Positions 10,851 through 21,039 of a DNA stretch of 24,100 nt are shown here, piece by piece (position 1 is the first letter of the stretch; every line of letters begins with the position of its first letter). The DNA is from Chromera velia (taxonomy: Eukaryota; Sar; Chromeraceae). The notes under the pieces are model-generated. The model was not told the DNA's origin and did not search any database. It saw only the letters and a list, made by a program, of their open reading frames with translations. The DNA is taken from the NCBI GenBank assembly GCA_018398765.1, contig JAHBMJ010001968.1, forward strand, positions 1 through 24,100. The letters are read 5' to 3'. Made by a program: the position numbers and the translations under genes.

Positions 10851-11807
10851 CACACAAACACACACATACAGACACACGTACACACACATACATACACACC
10901 TGAAGCATGTCACCAACGCTGATGCGACCCTCCGTGATCATGAACGCACCATACCAGTAGGCAAGCGGTAAGACGCCGAGCACAATGAGCTGCATTCGAA
11001 GACAAAGTCTAACATTAAATTTACACGGAGTACAAATTTGGGTAGTCCATGCAGAGAAGCTGTGCAAAAACTTGGCTGACGATACATGAATGTCTAGTCC
11101 ACTGCGTCTCTGGATCTGATTTGGTCTGTGCACAACACACCAACCTGGGAATATGCTCTCGCCAGTCCTGTGTACTGAGCTCTCTTGAGGCCGGTCTGAA
11201 GTCGACGCGACAGAGTGTTGTCGAACCATTGCAGCATCTTTGATTCTAAGCCGTATGCGGAAACCGTTTTGATTGATGAGAGCGTCTCGGCCATAATATG
11301 TCCTTCCTCCTGCAAAGGGTTTGTTCATAGAGTAATACTCTGACAGGCGGGAACCTTTGACAGAAAAAGACCTAGAAAGACCGCAAAAACGAGCAACAGG
11401 GAAAAAGAGAGGCAGGTACATAACCAAACGTGAAGACAAACAGAGCCAGAGACCGACACACACCCTCTGGCACACCAGGAAAGGCTGCGGTTCATCAAGA
11501 GAGACACTGGCAGACCTCTACGCATATACAGACACAAGAGTGGCGAGATAGGAGGGAAAATCAAACGGGAGCACCCCAGCACGGAAGAAATGAGAAAGAA
11601 GGAAAGGTGGGGAAGCAGCAAAAAGAAGGACTATATGACTTTGTTTCTTTCGGTCTTATGTTTGTTTCTGGACTAAAGAAGAGGAACTTGATACGCATAC
11701 TCAACGAAAGCAAATAGACTGGCAGAGAGGGAGACACTGTTAGATAGACAGACAGACAGACAATGTGGCAGAGACAGGTAGGCAGACAGACTGGCAGAAA
11801 GAGAGAA

Positions 11808-11841
<34 letters not shown>

Positions 11842-14800
11842 GAAGGAAGGAAGAACGTAAACACAAAAGAACGGAAGAACGAAAGAATGAAAGAATGAAA
11901 GAATGAAAGAACGAAGGAACGAAAGAATGCAAAAAAAAGGAGCAAGAAAGAAAGAAACGAGCGAATGAAGGGGAAAAGAACGGAATGAGGAAAGCAAGAA
12001 AGAACGAAAGCACAAAGAAACAAACGAACAAACCAAACCAAACGGAACCAAAAAGAGACATCTGTTGTGTCGACGTCATTGGACTGACGTTTGCGTCGTG
12101 CTGGTCCTCTGTGCCAGTCTGCACGGCCATCTGAATGACATGTGCCGGAAACAAGAGAGGCAGACTAGAGGTTACGACGAGAGCAAGCTCCCAAGAGGTG
12201 CCGAAAGCAATCCCGAGACCAACGGCGAGAGCACCGACGTTCGTTGCAAGAGCTCCTAGGTTGTCTCCTACAATGCCCTGCAACGTCAAAAGGCACATAC
12301 AAAATTCTCCCGAAAAAACAAGGAACCAGAAGATGATGCTATGTTGAAAAGAACAATGAGAATTCGATGCTGAAATGCAGAAGCTTATTATTTCTTCGAG
12401 AAATGACCTGGGAACATGTTTCGTAACATATACACAGCAAAGACAAAGCAGCTTACAAAACCGTGTTGCGCTTCGTCACTCCTCAAATTATTTGGAGAAG
12501 AGAACTCTAGGTTTGCGATCAAAATGAAAAAGGGCATGCAGCCAGTGTGCCGCTCCCAGGTGTTGCGCTCCAATAGCTTTATGAAACACTGTACTAGGGT
12601 CCTTTCCTTCCTTACTAAATTCTGCATGGACCGAGCCCACCTTGAGCTCCGCAGGTTTTGCAGAAAGCGCCACGCTCAGGGTCCCTGCAGACGGGTGGAG
12701 AGGCATTCATGAATGGCCATGCATGTGTAGATTCTCCTCGATCCAAGTTTGGTTAGCATGTGTAGATTCTCCTCGATCCAAGTTTGGTAAAAAGTTTTGT
12801 CAAATATCGCAGAATAAAATGGTGGCATTGCGAGCCATCAGTGAAGAAACATTGAAGCAACAGCTTTCTGGGTAGTTTTTTGTACATAAGCCTCTTTGGA
12901 GTTTTTCCCCCACCAGTGACCGTCAATGAAAAAGGCAATACGCATTCTGGTCTTTCAGTCTGCTTGTGACGCACCAGAAGAATTCTCAGGATCATCAAAG
13001 TATGCCACGTCTTGTCTCACGAGTGCCCAGAAAGACGCCCGGCGGACCCGACTGATGAGGCGCTGCCCAAAAGTCCCGAGGAAGAAAAATTGAGCAAAAG
13101 TTGCCAGGAATATTCCTGCCGCCAGAGCAGTGAACATCAAAGCCCAGAAGTTGCTCTGCAGGAAGTGGGTTGGGTGGGGGAGAGAACATACTTTTTTCAC
13201 ATTGCAAGACATTCGTGGCGATGGACCTACTTTGATGCATGTACAATTCTCTTCTTCATACAGAACATACGAGAGAACAGTCTCAAGCAAACCTTGTAAG
13301 AAAAGGGTGTCACACTCTTCAGTCCAAAATTCAAAACTGAAAACTGCACTTGAGGTCTCATCCTCCCTCTTTCACAAACCTGTGAGCGAATCTCCTGTGG
13401 CGTCGCTGCGAAAAATGCCTCCACAACCCCCGCCAAAATGATGGCGAGAACGGGATACATCCCGCCTGCACAAAGCGAAGCAAATATTCCTCCCGCGAGA
13501 ATTGCTTTCTGCCCCTCCATCAGGTTGAGGAGGCGTCCGATGACATTTCTGGCTGATGGAGACTGAGAGTCATCATCACGTTTCCTCCATGGCGGGCAGC
13601 ACTTGGGGGATCTGTGAGTCTTCGCTTCTGATGTCTGCCTCTCTTCAACTGCTGAAGTGGGAGTCACGATGTGGTCATCCACTCCGTGCAAGGGAAGGCC
13701 AGTTTCCCCGTCCACGACGTCTGTACCGAAAAAGAGACGTACCGATATCAATAAACCAAAAACCCGGGTTGTTCACAACACGCAAAGTGCAGGGACACGA
13801 CATCTCATTCATGCGAAAGAAGACCCCACCTCCGAAATGTCGTACATGCAAGATAAGGAGATGACTGAATTCCTAAAACAGAACAGAAGACAAATGGAAT
13901 CATTGCAGAAAGATTTCACATAGAAGCGTGACTTGGTCAAGAAACAAAACCAGAGCGCGCCAGTGAGCGGTTGCATCCAAACACCTGACGTACCGTTGGA
14001 ATATTTTCTCATGAGTTCCATCATGGAGTGACGTCGTGCCTTTCCTCCAGCAGGTGGACCTGCAGGAGTGTCTGGCTGAGACTGGCACTGACTAGTGTCT
14101 TCAATGCAGTGATCGAGAGAAAGGGTCTCCTCAATTGCATTATCCACCTCAGCATCGCTTGCATCTGCACTTTTTTGCGCACTGACATTGCCTGCCTTCT
14201 TTCTCCCACATATGTGGTGCCTTTTGCAGTCGAAACCGTCCATTGACAGCGTTCGGGAAATTGCAGCCTCTATTAACTCATCTTGCAGATCTGGTTCTTG
14301 ATTGGCGGAATGCTGAACTTTCTCGCGATTCTGAGCAGACACGAAGCGCATCATTGCCTTTCGATCAGTTTGCGCGAGCAACTCGTGCGCCCTGACCAAG
14401 TTGGAATACAGGCCATCGTGCCTGCCGATGAGGTCTTCGTGTGTGCCCTCTTCGGCAACGACACTCCCGTCATTTGTCGGATTGTCAAGCACGACAATCT
14501 TGTCTGCATTGCGCACAGTCGACAGTCTATGAGCGATCACAATGGTGGTGCGTCTCTTCATCTGGAGAAGTCGGTCAAGCGCTTCTTGCACAATGCGCTC
14601 GCTTTCGTTGTCCAGTGCAGAGGTTGCTTCGTCGAGGAGGAGAATGGGCGGGTCCCGGATCATTGCGCGTGCGATGGCAATGCGCTGCTTCTGTCCGCCC
14701 GAGAGTTGGGATCCGCCGTCCCCGACCTGATCGGATGCGCAAAAGAGATTCATAACGTGATGCATCCTTCCGCGAAATGTCTCATTCAGCTGAATCACCA

Positions 14801-16696
14801 TCTGTTTCTTTGTCAGCGAGTCTCATAACGCCTCCAACTCCCCGCACAACAAACACAAGAAGCGAACTGCACAAGAAGTTCCGCAATCATGTCGGGGTGA
14901 CAAGCTTCTTCCCATGCGCAGAAAGCCCTTTCACTGAAGACTCTGTAAACTTACAAAAGTGTCATATCTGTCGGGGAAGCTCCAAATGAAGTTGTGGGCA
15001 TTGGCACTCTTTGCTGCCGATTCCACTTCCTCTCGGGTGCTGCCGGGTTTTCCGCAAGCTATGTTCTCGAAAATCTGCAGGCAATTTGCACCCATGCGGC
15101 TATCAAAAGGTCATGGACTGATAGATGTAGATTGCACGCAACGAACCACTTTTCATGAAGGTAAAAATCGAGAAAAGCACCTCACAGACTTGCTTTTGAA
15201 ACAAGTGTTCTCGACAAACTGGAAGCGCTGCCATCTCTTGATTGTAAACAGCTCTCAACCAACCGTTGTGGAGAAGAGCCGGGGCTCTTGCGTTACCAAT
15301 CCGATGTTCTGACGAAGCCATTGCACATTGAAGCTTCGGATGTCTCTGCATTCAAAGCAAAGCAAAGAACTCCTGGATGAGGTGAGAGATCCATAAACTA
15401 CTGAAATTCCAGTGAAGAAAAATGTACTCTCCAACTTGATTTTCGCCTCAACCGTGACTCTGAAGGGCTTCAAAATGCAGTCGGACAGACCTTCCATCGA
15501 GAAGCACAGTGCCCTGTTCGGGATCGTAGAATCTCTCGATCAGTCCGATAGTCGTACTCTTCCCACTTCCCGATGCACCAACAAAGGCAACCGTCGTCCC
15601 AGCATCTACCTTGAGGGACAGGTCTTGGAAGATAACCTTGTCCTTCCGCGCAGGGAAGGCAAAAGTCACATTTTTGAATTCAATGCAGCCTTCAACTTCT
15701 GTGGGTCTCTCTCCACCTGACTCTAGGGCGTCAATGCGACTTCTGTGATCGATGAGATCAAAGAGACGTGTCGCAGCTGAGAGACCTGCTGCCATTCCCG
15801 AAATAGAGGGACCCAATTGACTCAATGCTTGAGAGGCCACCAGGAATGCGTAAAAGACCGCCAGTATGTCAGAAACGTTCACGCAATTGGCGTCGGGATA
15901 CGTGAAGCACGCTGCATGCACAATGACCAGATGGGAAAAGCAAGATCAGTCCACAAAGAAGACAAACAACCTCAAAGACAGATGGCGATACCATACAGCT
16001 GTGTGCCTGCCATTTAAAGCCCTGCACAATCACCGCGTTTCAAATCTACACCCCAGACCCCCAAATCAATCCACAAGTGCTTACCGGGAGCATCCTCCGA
16101 GGGGGGGGGGTCCGCATCCTTGAATCTCTCACGGGCAGCCTCTTCACTCTCAGCAATGAGGCTTCCTCCGTACCAGAACCCGAGTGCAAACTTGCCAAAA
16201 AGGAGCCCGAATACCACAGCGAAACCTGAAAAAAAAAAAAGCAAGGCAGAAAATCTGTGATAAATGAACAAGCCCAAAAGAAAAGCGGGAGGTGAAAGGC
16301 GAGGAAAAACGAAAGAAGGGATAAAGAAGGGACAAACGAAAGGACGGAAAGGAAGGAACTAAGTAAGGACGGGAGGAAGGAAGGAAGGAAGGAAGGAAGG
16401 AAGGAAGGAAGATAGGACGGCAACAGAAATGGAAAGAATCAAGCAGAGAAATGGAGGAAGGAAATGAGGAACCTTTTGAAACACAAATTTTGTCAACTAC
16501 GCTCGGAAGTCGCTTGAATGAAACCATGACACCTCGACCATTCATACCATCATGTGATATTCTGCTACAGGCTTTTCGTGCTAGACAGGCATTAGTGCAG
16601 TGCTCTGACATAAATTGGAAGGAATTTCTCTCTCTGTCTCCCCCTCTCTCTCCTTCCTTTCCCTTTTCCTTTCTCTTCCTTTCCGTTTCTCCCCAC

Positions 16697-16739
<43 letters not shown>

Positions 16740-17476
16740 GCACAGAGGCACAGACCTATGCAAAGGAAAAGAGAGAGAAAAGAATGGTACATGCTGGGAT
16801 TTTCAGAAAGAAAAGAGGCAAATTCATAGAGACACAAAAGACCCACCACGAAAATGAGGTGAGACGGATGAGCAGGGCGGAGGGGAAAAAAAAGCAGGAG
16901 AAGGGGAAAAGTAAATGAACAAAGAAAACAACATGCAGGAAGAACCAAGAATTAATCTTAATTAAGAAAGAAAAGATGTGCTTACTGACCGATCCCGGAT
17001 CGGAAAGATCCTCGGATGCCTGCTGCCTCTGCCTTTTCCAATTTCCGTTCAAAGCAGTCTTGTGCGCGTTTCTCACCTTGGAACGCAGCCACTGTACGAA
17101 TGTTCTGGAACGTCTCTTCAGCTACTCCACCTGCATCTGTGTACGCTTCTTGGCACGCCTTTTGCATTCCAAACAACGAGGTGGCAGACAAGGAGCCCGC
17201 TATGATCATCGGCGGAAGAACCGCTGACAAGACTAGTGTCAGCTGCCAATTGATTGCCAGTCCAATCACAAACCTGCACCAGAAACAGAAACGACTCGAG
17301 TCGAGAACTTTATGGGAAATTCGAGGACCACTTTCGATCACATTTTACATTCATGAATGACAGCGAAGTCAGTCCATCTTGTCCCTCTCCCCCCCCCTCC
17401 TGTGTGTGTGGGTGTGCGCGCAAGAGACAGAGAGAGGGAGAGAGAAAGAGAAAAGAAAAAAGGATGGGGAGAGAGC

Positions 17477-17510
<34 letters not shown>

Positions 17511-18875
17511 CAAAGAATGGTGTCAGACCGGTGCTCTACACTTCAAACGGGAACAAGAATTTACGAAGATGCCTAATCCTTAAAAATTTGGGGTTTACCC
17601 GGCAATCAGCGTCGCCAGCAGCCCGAGCGCCTGCGAGAGGTTCACACCGATTGCTTGACGGAGAGCTATAGAGTCTTCTGTGATCTGGGGCGAGAGGGTG
17701 CCTACATCGCGCAGGTCATACCATCTTTGGTCCTGCCTGAGCAGAGACTCGAAAGAACACCTCCGCACGATCCGAACCTGTCGCTCAGCTGACGACTCAA
17801 AACAACACGTGGATATGTAATGACATACAGCTCCCACCACCTGCATTTGCGTGGAAAGTGTGTAGAGAGAAGTGGCTCTCTGGGGCAGCATTTGCGCATC
17901 GAAATGGACACCGACGTGAAAAGGGAGCAGCACAAAACACGACATTACAGGGGCGCATCGATGTGGTGGAGCAGATTCCTGGAGCTTGGGCAAAATAAGG
18001 GGAATTTCAAAGTCTTTTCGTTGACAGCTGCCGAAGATCAAGGTGATCACAAACGGGGGGCTCGTCGTTGCGGAGTATTAGGCAAAAAGAAGAAAAAGAG
18101 GGGTGCTTTGGCATTAAATTGGCGGCGGCGGCAGAGATATTTCTTTACATCGCGACTGAAAAGGGCAAAGCAACTCAGATTGCACCCCATCTCAAAATGT
18201 GACAGGGATCAGATTCAATTAAGACGCTGGGTTGCACCCACGTACACCGACTGGCAAGAGAATATTATATTGGTTGAACCATCGATTTGAAGTTCAGGTG
18301 GCATTTTTAGGCATTTCGAGCTGACAGTCAGGATGAGTGTCAGCTGCACAAGAAGCCAGAAGTCCGGATTGCCATTCGGGTTTCCCAGTTCTCCGATGAG
18401 GTCCGCAACAAAGAGGAGAACCGTCGGCTGCAGAGAAGGGTATGCATGGATGCGTCAGCAGTTTGCATTCCATGGAATGGTTGGTCGAGTTCAATCAAGA
18501 AATGGGAGAGACTCTACTGACAAGGGCAGCGCCTTGCGTGGCCGCAGCACAAAGACCAAGTCCGAGGAGCAGAGTGTCCCATCTGCAAACAGCATGTATG
18601 TCAGGGACAGTTCAGGCTGGTGTTTGAGAGGACCGCGTGTGCGTCATACATTACGCCGAGTAAACGCTACCCTCTCAAACCATGCACTTCTGTATCTTTT
18701 ACCTGTCTGCAAATTTGAAAACTCCAACGACCCCAACTTTAGATGGCTGCTTCCGTGAAGGGGAATCCTCTACTTTGGGTACTTCTTGGATTTCCTGCGC
18801 GCCCTTCTCCATAACTTCTTCGATCGCATCAATCTTCATCGAGCCAGCGCTGAAAGTCTGGGGTTGTTTCCTCAT
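8556..18875 (-). CDS. Full-length ABCB (P-glycoprotein / MDR-type) ABC transporter, 19 exons
   Basis: An ATP-driven membrane exporter; the substrate cannot be read from sequence. Exons, 5' to 3' on minus: 18875-18703, 18582-18522, 18427-18326, 17840-17599, 17273-16990, 16225-16085, 15911-15491, 15345-15264, 15074-14955, 14726-13994, 13720-13380, 13155-12975, 12684-12641, 12277-12089, 11309-11145, 10989-10900, 9972-9655, 9396-9290, 9108-8556. They sum to 4347 nt (1448 residues plus TAA), with all phases matching. Order: TMD1 (about 60-375), NBD1 (Walker [10 protein letters not shown] 446-454, LSGGQ 550-554, Walker B LLLDE to 575, H-loop His608), linker (about 650-790), TMD2 (about 800-1150), NBD2 (Walker [10 protein letters not shown] 1216-1224, LSGGQ 1335-1339, Walker B to 1360, His1393). 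Q-loops VTQEP and VSQEP are intact, so both ATP sites look canonical. The chosen ATG (18875) is the first in frame after the TGA at 18980-18978; an upstream 5' exon cannot be excluded. Oddities: near-identical NBD cores and a duplicated acceptor at exon 17. Confidence 0.95.
9290..9396 (-). other. ABCB exon 18: NBD2 segment with an insertion
   Basis: Starts at acceptor CTGCATGCAG and encodes [16 protein letters not shown], ending DIRTINC with the first two bases of the following Lys. Compared with the family pattern RFYDP..G.V.IDG..IR, about 12 extra residues lie between RFY and DIR. It has no stand-alone start codon, so a simple ORF scan misses it; phases on both sides confirm it. Confidence 0.88.
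9917..10139. repeat. Tandem duplication, 2 x 110 bp, copying the start of ABCB exon 17
   Basis: Copies 9917-10026 and 10030-10139 are offset by 113 bp and differ at only two positions (AGTG/ATTG and TTAA/TTGA). Each contains a GATGCATGCAG acceptor and the first about 56 bp of exon 17. The copy nearer the 5' end of the gene (10030-10139) lies in intron 16. Confidence 0.95.
10218..10435. repeat. (CA)n microsatellite with (CT) tail in ABCB intron 16
   Basis: Long interrupted CA dinucleotide repeat followed by CTTT/CT repeat. Open frames of alternating residues on either strand here are spurious. Confidence 0.95.
10622..10898. repeat. Compound (CA)n/(CAGA)n/(GA)n microsatellite abutting the intron 16 donor
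   Basis: On the sense (minus) strand the intron begins GTGTGTATGTATG directly after exon 16 (which ends at 10900) and continues as TG and CT repeats. Two GA blocks lie at about 10734-10770 and 10809-10850. Confidence 0.93.
11730..12050. repeat. Purine-rich repeats (CAGA, GA, GAAAGAAT-type) in ABCB intron 14
   Basis: Imperfect CAGA repeats, then GA dinucleotides at about 11815-11840, GGAA units, and an 8-bp-like GAAAGAAT/GAACGAAA series to about 12050. On the sense strand of the transporter this is a polypyrimidine tract. Confidence 0.9.
12721..12790. repeat. 35-bp tandem direct repeat (2 copies) in ABCB intron 12
   Basis: GCATGTGTAGATTCTCCTCG and the following 15 bases occur at 12721-12755 and again at 12756-12790, with one difference at the last positions. 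Confidence 0.95.
13994..14726 (-). other. ABCB exon 10: NBD1 signature region plus inter-domain linker
   Basis: The 733-bp exon runs from [12 protein letters not shown] through Walker B and H-loop and continues into a hydrophilic linker (residues about 650-787). The linker carries two related stretches ([15 protein letters not shown] and [14 protein letters not shown]), a Cys/His-containing basic patch ([10 protein letters not shown]) and a KARRHSMM motif that fits a basophilic kinase consensus. Linker phosphorylation is known for P-glycoproteins; here it is inference. Confidence 0.9.
16101..16110. repeat. Ten-base homopolymer in coding exon 6 of ABCB
   Basis: G10 on the plus strand (C10 on the sense strand) encodes the three prolines in [12 protein letters not shown], in the extracellular loop between TM5 and TM6. 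The frame is intact in this assembly. Confidence 0.9.
16370..16412. repeat. (GGAA)n tetranucleotide repeat in ABCB intron 5
   Basis: About nine GGAA units inside a longer purine-rich stretch (16280-16480) between exon 6 and exon 5. Confidence 0.9.
16622..16745. repeat. CT-rich tract ending in (CT)n(CA)n, ABCB intron 5
   Basis: Pyrimidine-rich on the plus strand with pure CT at about 16697-16718 and CA at 16718-16740. Its orientation is opposite to most other purine/pyrimidine tracts of this gene. Confidence 0.9.
17424..17510. repeat. (GA)n microsatellite in ABCB intron 4
   Basis: Interrupted GA repeat, pure at about 17480-17508; reads as CT on the sense strand. Confidence 0.9.
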
Positions 18876-19215
18876 TCTGCCTATTGGCAAGAGTTTGGGA
18901 ATGCTCACGGTGGGCACTTCTCTGTCAAGCCTCTTGCAGGACGCTTGGCTTTGTGGGAGACGCGGCCCAGACGGGAATCATGGAATCCTTTTGGATGCAG
19001 TTGGCTGGGACCAATATCGGATGTATGCTTGTGACTGGGCGCTTCATGCAGCTGTATGTACGTGCATGGTCGTCTGAGCGTGCGCCTCGATCTTCTTCCA
19101 ACCTGTTAACTTCCGCTCTGATGTGTAATTCATTCGATCCTCTTTTTCGATTTGTATATATATATAGCTGCATGCATGTACGTGCATGCATACACGGGAC
19201 ACCCAAGCAGTTAGT
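18876..19215 (-). promoter_or_regulatory. Putative ABCB promoter / 5' UTR with paired TGCATGCA motifs
   Basis: The region upstream of the ABCB start ATG has no recognisable coding sequence. TGCATGCA occurs at 19169-19176 and 19183-19190, 14 bp apart, beside a TA run at 19155-19166. TGCATGC is a known cis-regulatory word in Apicomplexa bound by AP2-domain factors; its use here is inference, and the word also occurs elsewhere in this window. The TSS is not determined. Confidence 0.45.
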
Positions 19216-19400
19216 TGGGTGAGTGCCTCGCGCGGGGGGTATATCAGGTTTGAGCGCAGGCGCGCGTTTATATGACCCCGGAAAGCGAAGCGGGGGGGGT
19301 ATATACTTATACAGCTATACAGAGCCTCTCGCTTCGCTCGCTGCTCCAAAGGCCCCGGAGGGCAAATATAGGGCCCCAGCCTCCCAGCCAGCCGGCCCGC
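19216..19400. repeat. GC-rich repeat block, left copy
   Basis: Contains CCCCGGAAAGCGAAGCGG plus further Gs at 19276-19299, followed by a TATAC-rich spacer with ATACAGCTATACAG, then CTTCGCTCG and GGGCCCCAGCC words. The first part is found inverted at 21120-21185. Confidence 0.7.
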
Positions 19401-20080
19401 GCGACGCCTTGCATGGCCGGTGTCAGGACTCAAGAGATTAATAGATTACAAAAAGCTATATTTATAAATGACGCGAATGCAGAAGAAGACGAATGCGAAC
19501 TTTATACTACTTTATACTTAGTCTAGGCTTTATAATATTCTTTCGATCCCCGTTTCTAGATTTAGTTCCGGATGTTCCCTAGCTAACTACCTCTTATTCA
19601 TTGAAATATATATAAAAATTTAAAACTGGACTAGGAGTGCAGTGACAGCAATGTATAGGTGTTTATGCTAACGTAGATGGAGTCGATGCTAATGCAGATG
19701 AACTTGACTAATCTTGTCATCAAAATTATATATCCTATGCTATATTGTCCTACAAATCGTAACAAATGGCCGATTAAAAAACTCTAATAAATATTATAAA
19801 AATTGATACTCCTCTAACAGAAGGTTTATTAAATAGATATTATGAAAATTAATACTCGATCCACTAACAGAAGGTTTATTGATATTTAGATTGATCTTTA
19901 TATTCTAACTATTAATTATTACTAAGTACTTCCTTGCTAGCTCTCTTCTTTTACATCATAAATAAAAACATACTTAAAAAATGAAATATGTATAAACTCT
20001 TTATAATCAATCGACTTTCAAATAATTCTAAAAGAAGTTTTGATGTGTTTTTGTTTATTTCATACAAGGAGGCTCTAGTG
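19400..20080. other. AT-rich gene-free stretch with a 48-bp tandem repeat
   Basis: No coding signal. Two direct copies of a roughly 48-bp unit containing CTAACAGAAGGTTTATT lie at about 19788-19836 and 19837-19885. Confidence 0.6.
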
Positions 20081-20227
20081 TCTGTCTGTCTGTGTCTGTC
20101 TATCTGTCTGTCTGTCTGTCTGTCTATGTATCTGTCTATCTGTCTGTCCGAAAGAAAGGAAGCGATTCAGAAAAAGTGAAATGAAGAAAAGACGATATAG
20201 TCTGTCTGTCTGTCTGTCTCTCTCTCT

Positions 20228-20285
<58 letters not shown>

Positions 20286-20307
20286 CTCTAGTTCTCTCTC
20301 TCTTTCC

Positions 20308-20350
<43 letters not shown>
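20080..20350. repeat. (CTGT)n and (CT)n microsatellites
   Basis: CTGT/CTAT tetranucleotides at 20080-20148 and 20201-20218, then interrupted CT dinucleotides to 20350. The antisense frame full of Arg/Glu is spurious. Confidence 0.95.
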
Positions 20351-20351
<1 letters not shown>

Positions 20352-20479
20352 TTCTCTTTTATTTTTCTTCTCTCCCTCTGTTCTGTCTTTCTCTTCTTTC
20401 CCTTTCTCTCTCTTTACGGACAAAATTAAGCGGGGCACGGTGGAAATATAGAAGTAAGCCGGCAAAAAAGAGATGGAAA

Positions 20480-20860
20480 TACATAATGCAGGATGACATG
20501 CTGGAAGGAAAGATGCATGCGCACAAGAACGAGGTGGTCAAACAAAATGCGGCCCAGCATCCTGGAGGAAAAGAGATAGACAGGCACAATGCAGGCTGAC
20601 GGAACTGAGGCAAGCGTGCTGAAAAGAAAAGAACGAACATGCAGTAAGGAGATACAAGGAGACGGGCAGACAGAACGTAGGCGGACGTGCTGGAAGGAAA
20701 AAAATAAGCAGGCAAGCAGGAGACAGGCAGACGAAATGCAGACGAGCGTGTCGAAAGGAAAACAGCACGCAAGCAAGAAGGAGACGGGGAAACAGAAAGC
20801 AGACGAACGTGCTGAAAGCAAAAAAGCAGGCTGGTAAGAAGGAGACAGACCGACGATTCT
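20480..20860. repeat. 61-bp degenerate tandem repeat (minisatellite)
   Basis: Units beginning GACGGGCAGACAG, GACAGGCAGACG, GACGGGGAAACAG and GACAGACCGACG start at 20661, 20722, 20783 and 20844, exactly 61 bp apart. A more diverged unit starts at about 20598 and weaker similarity reaches back to about 20480. Each unit has a GCGTGCTG(A/G)AAGGAAAA-like core. Confidence 0.9.
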
Positions 20861-21039
20861 CTATTTTTCTTCTTCTTTCCTTCTCTTCTTTGCACCTTCT
20901 CTAGAAGCTTCTTCTCTTCTTCTCTTGGAAGAGGAAGGTGGGGGACTTTCTTTTCTTGTTTCTTTTTTTTCTTTGCATCTTTTGTGAGAGAGAGAAGCAG
21001 GGGCCGGGGAAGGGGAGGGGATTGCAATCGGTTTCAAGC

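Noticed and set aside
13809-13993. Extension of ABCB exon 10 as an uninterrupted frame past 13994
   Set aside because: A strong donor (AACG|GTACGT) at 13994 joins in phase to the acceptor at 13721; the read-through sequence does not resemble the transporter.
18878-18917. GTG-initiated N-terminal extension of ABCB
   Set aside because: Nuclear genes start at ATG; the first in-frame ATG after the upstream TGA is at 18875.
20136-21027. Large minus-strand frames over CT repeats and the 61-bp minisatellite
   Set aside because: Low-complexity translation; a 61-bp unit cannot keep one frame, and no protein family is recognisable.
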